Assembly (NCBI GenBank): GCA_027704905.1
Contig: CM051020.1
Location: forward strand, 16,799,996 to 16,863,995
Origin: Muraenolepis orangiensis
Taxonomy: Eukaryota; Chordata; Actinopteri; Gadiformes; Muraenolepididae
Direction: 5' to 3'
Length of the DNA: 64,000 nucleotides
Shown: positions 9,501 through 18,410 of the stretch, piece by piece
Layout of the letters: each line of letters opens with the position of its first letter
Numbering within the stretch: position 1 is the stretch's first letter
The notes under the pieces: generated by a model
Seen by the model: only the letters and a program-made list of their open reading frames with translations
The model's database searches: none
Told to the model about the DNA's origin: nothing
Made by a program: the position numbers and the translations under genes

Positions 9501-12500
9501 GCAGACCACACCGGAGCCTGCGGGGGTAAGACAGGCAGAAACAGAACGAAACAGACAGACAGGCAGACAGATAGCGGTGAGACTGAAGGACACCATTCTG
9601 TCTCATGGCGATAGACCCGGGCCGGGCTCAGGACGCCCTAGACGGGAACATGGCTCAGATGAACATAGACTGCCAGCGATTGGCCACCTTCCTACACTCA
9701 GCTGCACAGGTGAGACACACCTGGACAGGTGATTTACAACTCTAAGACAGGTCATACATACCTAAGACAGCTCGGTCCTATTGTGATATTGATGTGCGGT
9801 GCGGTGCCCCGTGTGGCCAGGTGGTGTCAGTGCTGCTGGAGGAGGACCACGCCGAGAGACAGTCTCTGAGGACCAGCGGGACCCAGACAGACGTCCTGTC
9901 CTTCAGTGAGGGGAACCTGCAGCTCAACACTCAGCTGCCCTTCCTCTGTGGTACCAAACACTCTGTCATCTGTTCTCCTAAACACTACTCATGTTCTCTG
10001 GTGGATTGGAGAGGTTTTAAACCTATGGGAGGGGGGGGCTTGTACCAGCTGATGTTCTGGAGGTTCTAGGCTGTGAGTGTGTGGTTCCACCCCACCAGGC
10101 CGCCCCCCCAGCCTGCTGCTGTCCTCCTCGGTCCGGAGGCAGACCCTGCTGTCCGTCCACGGCCCGCTGGACGGGCCCGGCGCCCAACCGCTCCACGGCT
10201 GGAGCCTCGTCTGCGTCTGGAACATCTGGGAGCCGTCCAGACCCCAGAAGGTCCTGGTCTACCAGTCCCAGGTGAGTCTGGGGGCTCGGCCCTGTGTCTG
10301 GCCTGTGTCTGGCGTGTTCAGAGCATTGGTCTCCCAGCTCTGGTGTTTGAGATGTGAGATAAACGGGTCATCAAAACATCTCCTCTCATAGACGTCTTCC
10401 TTGAGGTCGTTCAGCATGGGTCTTATTCACCTAGCGACCATCATGGATCAGAACGGCACTTTAAAAGGCTTTGACAATGTGTTTGTTGCACAATTCATCA
10501 CATCAGACTTGATCATTCTTCTTTTTATTGTTATGTTTTTGTGTACAGTATTTTTATTTTAGAAAAAATTCATACAGCAGGAGTGAATGGGGAGTTAGCA
10601 TTCCATTGCACTTGTTGCAAATGGCAAAAAAACAATCTTATATCTTAACCTTGAACCTTGAACCAGTATCTGGGGGTGGGAACTAAAGGAGGAAATCCAC
10701 ATTCAACTCCCAACCGACTAGTGGTTCCATCCAAGATGGAGTCAGGACACCACCCATGTTTCCAGTAGAATTGTATTGTATTGAATTAAATTGTATTAAA
10801 TTATTGAACTCCTCCCTGGTTCCTCCCTTGTTCCTCCCTGGTTCCTCCCTGGTGTCTCCCTGGTTCCTCCCTGGTGTCTCCCTGGTGTCTCCCTGGTGTC
10901 TCCCTGGTTCCTCCCTGGTGTCTCCCTGGTTCCTCCCTGGTGTCTCCCTGGTTCCTCCAGGTGAGGTGCTGCTGCCTCAGTCCAGGGAGTGGGGTTCTGG
11001 TGCTGGGCGGGACGGTGGACGGCTCCCTGGTCCTGTGGGACCTGAGGGAGGCGTCCGGGGACCATCCCTCCCTGACCATCGGAGACACGGACTGGACCTT
11101 CAGACACCCTACCTTCTCCACAGGTAACCCCGCGTCACACCCCAATCCACCACAGGTAACCCCGCGTCACACCCCAATCCACCACAGGTAACCCCGCATC
11201 ACACCCCAATCCACCACAGGTAACCCCGCATCACACCCCAATCCACCACAGGTAACCACGCATCACACCCCAATCCACCACAGGTAACCCCGCATCACAC
11301 CCCAATCCACCACAGGTAACCCCGCATCACACCCCAATCCACCACAGGTAACCCCGCATCACACCCCAATCCACCACAGGTAACCCCGCATCACACCCCA
11401 ATCCACCACAGGTAACCCCGCGTCACACCCCAATCCACCACAGGTAACCCCGCATCACACCCCAATCCGCTCTATAATGTTATGATATGTTATAATGTTA
11501 TGTTTTAATGTTATGTTATAATGGTCTAATGTAATGTTAGAATGTTATGTTATAATGTTATGTTATAGTGTTAGAATGTTATGATATAATGTTATAATGT
11601 TATGTTATAATGGTATAATGTTATGATATGTTATGTTATAATGGTATAATGTTATAATGGTATAATGTTATAATGGTATAATGTTATAATGGTATAATGT
11701 TATGTTATAATGGTATAATGTTATAATGGATAATGTTATAATGTTATGTTATAATGGTATAATGTTATGATATAATGTTATGATATAATGTTATATGTTA
11801 TGATATATGATATAATGTTATAATGTTCTGTTCTAATGGTATAATGTTATAGTGTTATGATATAATGTTCTGTTCTAATGGTATAATGTTATATGTTATG
11901 ATATGTTATATAATGTTAGAATGTTCTGTTCTAATGGTATAATGTTATAGTGTTATGATATAATGTTCTGCTCTAATGGTGTAATGTTCTGATGTAATGT
12001 GTTGTTGTCCTGTAGACGTGGTGCTATCTACCCCAGGACACCTCTCAGCTCTACTCTCTGTGGAGGTGCTGCCCTCCTCCCCCTCCTCCTCCTCCCTGCC
12101 CCCCCTGCTGGCCAGCGAGTGTAAGACTACTCTACAGTACTACTACTATAAAACTACTATAATACCACTACTACTATATTACTAATACTACAACTTCTAT
12201 AATATTACTACTTTAATACTACTATACTACTACTTTAACACTACTACTACTATAATATTACTATACTACTACTACTACTACTATACTACTAGAATATTAC
12301 TATACTACTACTATAACTATAATACTACTATACTACACTAGTACTACTACTATACTACTAAGATACTACACTACTACTAAAATACTACTATACTACACTA
12401 CTACTATAATACTAAGATACTACACTACTACTATAATACTTCTATATTACTACTATAATACAACTATACTACTACTATAGTACTACTGCTATAATACTAA

Positions 12501-15500
12501 GATACTACACAACTTCTATAATCCTACTATACTTCACTACTACTATAATACTGCTATAATACTAAGATACTACATAACTTATATAATACTACTATACATC
12601 ACTCCTACAATACTACTTTACTACTATAATACTACTACTACTACTATAGTACTACTGCTATAATACTAAGATACTACATAACTTCTATAATACTACTATA
12701 CGTCACTACTACGATAATACTACTACTACTACTACTACTATAGTTCTACTGCTATAATGCTAAGATACTACATAACTTCTATAATACTACTACTACTATA
12801 CTACTATACTACTACTACTATACTACTTCTACTACTACTATACTACTTCTACTACTCTTCTGCTCACTGGCTCTCCGTTGTGTTCCAGGGTCTTCAGGGT
12901 CGTCCTTCCAGGTTGGCTCTCTGGATGAGAGGGGGGTTCTGAACATCTGGGTAGGTCACAGGGTCATAGGGTCATGGTCACAGGGTCATAGGTTACGTGA
13001 TCTGCTGCTGATTGTTCTGTGTTTCCTCCTGTGGCCACCAGGTGGTGCTGGAGCTTCCTACAGCCAATCAGGCGGGTTCTCCGACTGACCTGGGTGAGAC
13101 TCACACTCTGAGCTTCTCTGTTCTGTGTTCTCTCCACTGGAGCTTCTCTGTTCTCTCTGTTCTCTCCACTGGAGCTTCTCTGTTCTCTCTGTTCTCTCTA
13201 CTGGAGCTTCTCTGTTCTCTCTGTTCTCTCCACTGGAGCTTCTCTGTTCTCTCCACTGGAGATTCTCTGTTCTCTCTACTGAGGTTCTCTGTTCTCTCCT
13301 CTGAGGTTCCCTCTGATCTTCATCCCCCCCCAGGTCTGAGGCCAGGAGGGAGGGTGAAGCTCCTCCACAGCTCATGTGTTAAGAGGTGAGACATGCAGAC
13401 ACAGACAGACACACAGATAAACAAGCTGTGTTATGTTGCGGTGATCTGTATCTCCGTGTGACCTCTGACCTCCAGGGAGGGAGCTGACCCTGAGGCTCTG
13501 CAGCTCCACTTCCTGCCCAGCGACGCAAACCACTTCCTACTCACTACCAACATGGTCTGTTCTGCTCTACTGTGTTCTACGCTACTATGTTCTACCCTTC
13601 TGTGTTCTACCCTACTGTGTTCTACTTGATTTTACTCTACTGTGTTCTATAGTGTTCTGTGTTCTGCTCTATGATGTTCTATCACATGTTCTATTATATG
13701 ATGTTCCATGTCCTCAGGGAGTGGTGCTTCATGGGACGTGTCCCGGGTTTAGAGCTCCTCCCCGCTGGTTCAGGTCTCAGGAGGCGGGGTCACGACCCCT
13801 AGAGGTCACTTCCCTCCACTTCTCCCCCTTCAACCCTCAGCTCTTCCTGGTACTCATCCACTCATCATTATTAATGGATTAATTAAATTACAAATAACAT
13901 GTGACTGAATGAGATAAAGCAAGAATGAGGTAATGAGTGAATGAGGTAATGACTGAGTGATGGGGTAATGACTGGGTGAGGTAATGACTGAGTGAATGAG
14001 GTAATGACTGGGTGAGGAAGTGACTGAGTGAATGACTGGGTGAGGTAATGACTGAGTGATGGGGTAATGACTGGGTGAGGTAATGACTGAGTGAATGAGG
14101 TAATGACTGGATGAGGTAATGACTGAGTGAAAGGTAATGACTGGATGAGGTAATGACTGAGTGAGGTAATGACTGGGTGAGGAAGTGACTGAGTGAATGA
14201 CTGGGTGAGGTAATGACTGAGTGAATGAGGTAACGACTGAGTGAGGTCATTACCTCATCCAGTCATAACCTCATTCATTCAGTCATTACCTCATTCATTC
14301 AGTCAATACCTCACACTGGGTGAATGAGGTAATGATTGGGTGAGGTAATGACTGAATGAATGAGGTAATGACTGGGTGAATGAGGTAATGACTGGTTGAA
14401 TGAGGTAATGCCTGGGTGAGGTAATGACTGGGTGAGTGAGGTAATGACTGGGTGAGGTAATGAATGGGTGAATGAGGTAATGACTGAGTGAGGTAGACTG
14501 GTGAGGTAATGACTGGGTGAATGAGGTAATGACTGGATGAAGTAATGACTGAGTGAGGTAATGACTGGTTTAATGAGGTAATGACTGAGTGAGGTAAGGC
14601 TGGGGGTGAGGTAATGGCTGGGTGAGGTAATGGCTGGTGAATGAGGTAATGACTGGGTGAAGTAATGACGATGAGAGCTGAGTGAGGTAATGACTGGGTG
14701 GGTGAGGTAATGACTGTGTGAATGAGGTAATGACTGGGTGAATGAGGTAATGACGGTGGAGGACTGGTGAGGGAAGTGACTGAGTGAATGACTGGATGAG
14801 GTAATGACTGAGTGAGGTAATGACTGGGTGAGGTAACGACTGAGTGAATGAGGTAATGACTGGGTGAGGTAATGACTGGGTGGGTGAGGTAATGACTGTG
14901 TGAATGAGGTAATGACTGGGTGAATGAGGTAATGACTGGGTGAATGAGGTAATGACTGTGTGAATGAGGTAATGACTGAGTGAGGTAATGACTGGGTGAG
15001 GTAATGACTGGGTGAATGAGGTAATGACTGGGTGAATACCTGTGCTTCAGGTGGGCTGTGCCGACGGCAGCCTGCGGCTCCATGTGGTGTCGTCCCATTG
15101 GCCGCTGGCCGAGTGGACCGTCTCCCGAGGGGGCGGGGCCTCAGAGGTGGGCGTGGTCTCAGTCAGCTGGTCCCCATCCAGACCGACCGTCTTCTGCGTC
15201 CTGGACTCCGCCTCCCGCCTCCACCTGTGGGACCTGAGCCAGGAACCCTTGAAGCCCGTCGTCACGGAGACGCTGCACGCCGACGGGTATGGGCGGCGCC
15301 TAGACGGATATGGGCGGAGCCTAGATCTAAGGGAAGAACCACAGGATGTTGAACACATAAACAAGGCTGTTCTTCTGCTCTTGTGGTTGCCAGGGTGACT
15401 TCCATGGCGGTGTTTGGCTCCTCCTCCTCGCCAGGCGTGGCATTGGCCCACCAATCAGGGAGGCTGCAGCTCCACTACTTCAACACCAGGTTCTCCTTGG

Positions 15501-15553
15501 CCAATCAGGCAGAGGAGGACCTCCTGTGGTCCATGATGCAACAAGCCTTCTGA
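6292..15553 (+). CDS. dync2i1: Dynein-2 intermediate chain 1 (WDR60), complete, 21 exons
   Basis: Exons 6292-6306, 6584-6637, 6841-7741, 7821-7963, 8366-8425, 8682-8895, 9002-9107, 9192-9321, 9414-9525, 9615-9709, 9821-9950, 10099-10271, 10961-11123, 12016-12120, 12889-12950, 13042-13093, 13334-13385, 13476-13554, 13718-13849, 15051-15286 and 15394-15553 join without a frame break into 1057 residues (human about 1066). The product is an intermediate chain of cytoplasmic dynein-2, the retrograde intraflagellar transport motor. The N-terminus (MPTEKLTMEDTSRRPAELSR) is followed by a very charged E/R/D/K region, acidic YEEDFE motifs (exons 5-6), a conserved helix region (LVDLDFSPEFSLLDLPPLSE), then the WD40 propeller (LVCVWNIWEPSRPQKVLVYQ, GGTVDGSLVLWDLRE, GSLDERGVLNIW, CADGSLRLH). 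Exon 3 is unusually large (901 bp) through coding repeats. Poly(A) signals: 15842 and 15919. Confidence 0.95.
6890..7590 (+). repeat. Coding minisatellites in dync2i1 exon 3
   Basis: Two in-frame arrays lie inside the exon. The first (about 6890-7240) repeats a 42-bp unit encoding ESRRSRDIKDEGQR about seven times. The second (about 7360-7590) repeats a 39-bp unit encoding EERERGDEREKRR about six times. Both units are multiples of three and keep the charge pattern of the disordered N-terminal region. Confidence 0.88.
8022..8245. repeat. Minisatellite TATAACTGATGGTGGTGGTG
   Basis: Units of 18-24 bp with variable TGG number, 10-12 copies, in dync2i1 intron 4. Confidence 0.9.
10435..10670. mobile_element. 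Possible 3' fragment of a SINE/LINE
   Basis: An AT-rich block ends in a short tandem tail ACCTTGAACCTTGAACC (10650-10666), a form seen at 3' ends of fish non-LTR retroelements. No coding region or clear target duplication. Tentative, in dync2i1 intron 12. Confidence 0.35.
10805..10958. repeat. TCCCTGGTTCC/TCCCTGGTGTC minisatellite abutting an acceptor
   Basis: About fourteen 11-bp units run directly into the exon 13 acceptor (CCTGGTTCCTCCAG before GTGAGG at 10961), so the polypyrimidine tract of that acceptor is the last repeat unit. Confidence 0.88.
11124..11470. repeat. 32-bp minisatellite containing splice donors
   Basis: About 11 copies of a 32-bp unit (GTAACCCCGCATCACACCCC then AATCCACCACAG). 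The array begins at the true exon 13 donor (TCCACAG before GTAACC), and every unit recreates a CCACAG-GTAACC junction. Confidence 0.92.
11471..11995. repeat. AT-rich ATAATGTTATG satellite
   Basis: Irregular units of ATAATGTTATG and ATAATGGT fill the rest of dync2i1 intron 13. No genes or regulatory sites seen. Confidence 0.85.
12121..12860. repeat. (ACT)n-derived satellite
   Basis: Intron 14 of dync2i1 is almost wholly degenerate TACTACTA/TATAATACTA repeats, with a higher-order unit near 110 bp marked by AAGATACTACATAACTTCTA. Confidence 0.88.
13110..13315. repeat. CTCCACTGGAGCTTCTCTGT minisatellite
   Basis: About seven units of 24-36 bp in dync2i1 intron 16. Each holds the small palindrome CTCCACTGGAG, or variants of it, between TTCTCTGTTCTCT blocks. 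Confidence 0.85.
13900..15040. repeat. GAGGTAATGACTGGGTGAAT minisatellite with an inverted block
   Basis: Over 50 copies of a 20-bp family fill dync2i1 intron 19. Between 14246 and 14313 the units run in the opposite orientation (CATTACCTCATTCATTCAGT). The array reaches within 15 bp of the exon 20 acceptor. Confidence 0.92.
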
Positions 15554-15740
15554 TTGGCTTAGCCTATTATGCATAATTTATAAAGCCTCCTGATTGGTTT
15601 ATAGTCCATGATGTATAAAGCCTCCTGATTGGTTTATAGTCCATGATGTATAAAGCCTCCTGATTGGTTTATAGTCCATGATGTATAAAGCCTCCTGATT
15701 GGTTTATAGTCCATGATGTATAAAGCCTCCTGATTGGTTC
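15546..15740. repeat. 36-bp repeat across the dync2i1 stop codon and 3'UTR
   Basis: Five copies of a unit containing GCCTCCTGATTGGTTTATAG and TCCATGATGTATAAA. The first, most diverged copy is the coding end itself (TCCATGATGCAACAAGCCTT CTGATTGG), including the TGA stop, so the 3'UTR repeats derive from the terminal codons. Confidence 0.88.
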
Positions 15741-16098
15741 AGAATGTACTGTATTGTATATATACTTTTTTATAGATTTCCTCATAAAATGCTATTTAGG
15801 AAAGACCTTTTTATGACAAGAAGAAACAAACCAAAGACTAAAATAAAACAGAACAAGCGTTGGTTTGGTGTTCATAAAATGTATTTATGACCAGTTGTGT
15901 ACCTTGACTTTTGTAGTAAATAAACCTTTTGAAACCTACTAATTTGACTTACTTATTTAACCTACTCAGTTTATTCTTGATATGTGGGGAAGTGCATACA
16001 ATGTAACGTTATAACGTTGTTATAAACATTCAAATACAGTATTATTATTAACTAAACCTTTCACTAAGTCTGTCAATCCAAACTAAACCTTGTTGTCT

Positions 16099-16111
16099 GT
16101 TGCCTGGCAAC
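16099..16111 (+). promoter_or_regulatory. X-box (RFX site) upstream of the WDR97-like gene
   Basis: GTTGCCTGGCAAC is a perfect 13-bp inverted repeat around one T and fits the RFX consensus with a 1-nt spacer. It lies about 240 bp before the proposed ATG, just upstream of a likely noncoding first exon that ends at 16257 before GTAAGT. Confidence 0.6.
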
Positions 16112-16342
16112 GGAAGAGAGGAAGGAGGAGACTCCATGTCACCGGACTGGTTCCCCCGGACCGACGGAGAACAGAGAAGGACCGCGTCTCCGAGGTTCTG
16201 TCTTCATTCTTAGAGTCCACTTCAGTCCTTCAAGTGGTCCTCCTTCACCTCTGGTTTCGTAAGTCTCTTCTATATTTTCCGGTTCTATGAGGTCCTTAAC
16301 GGAACTCTAACTCAGAACTTCTGCCCTTAATAAATGCTTCAG

Positions 16343-18098
16343 ATGGAGCGTACGCCCGCCCACCGCCAGGTCTCCTTCACCTCCCCTATGGCCCAGAGAG
16401 ACCAGGAGGTGCAGAGGGGAGTCCAGAGAGACCAGGAGGTGCAGAGGGGAGTCCAGAGAGACCAGGAGGTGCAGAGGGGGGTCCAGAGAGACCAGGAGGT
16501 ACAGAGGTGGATCCAGAGAGACCAGGAGGTGCAGCGAGGGGTCCAGAGAGACCAGGAGGTGGTGAGGGGGGTCCAGAGAGACCAGGAGGTGCAGAGGGGG
16601 GTCCAGAGAGACCAGGAGGTGGAGAGGGGGGTCCAGAGAGACCAAGAGGTGGAGAGGGTGGTCCAGAGGAACAGAGACCTAGCCCTGCTGAGTCTGGGGC
16701 AGCTGAGGTCCCGGAGGAGACCCCTGACCACCCGGGAGACGGAGAGAGAAGCCCTGGAGAACTACCTGGACCTCATCTACCACCGCACCACGGTACCTGG
16801 AGGCTGCTCAGGACTAGTGGAGTTAGTGATAGTAAGGGTTAGTTAATGAAAGCGATAGTCAGTGATAGTAAGTAAAAATTAGGGTTAGTTAGTGACAGTT
16901 AGGGTTAGTAAGTGATAGTTAGTGATAGTTAGGGTTAGTTAGGGTTAGTAAGTGATTGTCAGTTGTAGTTAGTGATAGTTATGGTTAGTTAGTACAAGTT
17001 AGTGATGGTTAGTGGTAGTTAGTGATCATTTGGGTTAGTAAGTGGTAGTTAGGGTTAGTTAGTGGTAGTTAATGTTAGTTAGTGATAGTTAGGATAAAGT
17101 TCTAATTCCTTGTGTGTTTATTTTGGACCATGAGGAGGACATGTTGGACCTGAGGGATCTTCTGTGTTCTCCTAAACCTCGTAAAGACCTCCTTCCCCTG
17201 TTCCCTCCCCCGCTCCCTCCTCCTCCTGTCCTCCCTCCCCCGCTCCTCCCTCCTCCTCCTGTCCTCCCTCCTCCTCCTGTCTTCCTTCCCCCGCTCCTTC
17301 CCCCGCTCCCTCCTCCTCTCCTGCCCCAAGCCAAGCCTGCAGACCAGGTGAGAGATAAATCAGATGATATTTAAAGTTAACACTTCCTGTCTAGACTGCC
17401 TACTTCCTGTCTAGACTGCCTACTTCCTGTCTAGCCTATTCTGTCTAGACTGCCTACTTCTTGTCTACAGGCTTTGGCCTGGCGGTATAAACCGAACTCT
17501 GGGCTGGCAGGAAGGTCTGACATGGTCGCCCATGGTAACCTGGTTGCCCAGCAACCCGACACACTCACTAAGAATTATGGCCTGGAGGACAGACAGGTCA
17601 GTTCAAACATGATGTAACACATAATTATTATTAATAATAGAAATAGTTACATTATTAATATTAATATAACTTATATTAATTTATTCATACAAATATTAAC
17701 AATATTAATAGTAAAATGATTATTATTATATTAATAATATATAATAATAATAATGATAATATGAATAATAATATTATTAATATTCTTATTATTAATAATA
17801 ATAATAATAATAATAATATTTTATATTAATAATATTAATTTTATTAATATTATTATCATGAATCATCTGTCTGGAGTCAGACAGAGGAAGAGGAGGCCAG
17901 CCTTCTGAGTGATGAAGATGAGGCACAGAGAATCAGGGAGGAGCCTCCCTACCCTCCTCCTCCTCCTCCTCCTCCTCCTCCTCCTCCTCCTTCTCCTCCT
18001 CCTCCTCCCATCCAGAGGAGAACCATCCCCCACCAGGTGCCCTGTCAGTTTACATCATGGTAGTTTACATGTCATTACACTTTACCTGACATGTTATG

Positions 18099-18165
<67 letters not shown>

Positions 18166-18370
18166 GCCAGAACAAAGATCTCCCAAGCCCCCCAGCCCCC
18201 CCTCCCTGCAGATTCCGGGGTTCCTGCTCCAGTTTGTGGAGGAGAACTGGTTTAAACACCTGTACCCCCAGGTAGGACACACCCCTACCCCCAGGTAGGA
18301 CACACCTGTACCCCCAGGTAGGACACACCCCTACCCCCAGGTAGGACACACCCCTACCCCCAGGTAGGAC

Positions 18371-18410
<40 letters not shown>

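Noticed and set aside
17535..17560. X-box GTTGCCCAGCAAC as a regulatory site
   Set aside because: It matches the RFX pattern but lies in the coding exon encoding NLVAQQPD; chance is a sufficient explanation.
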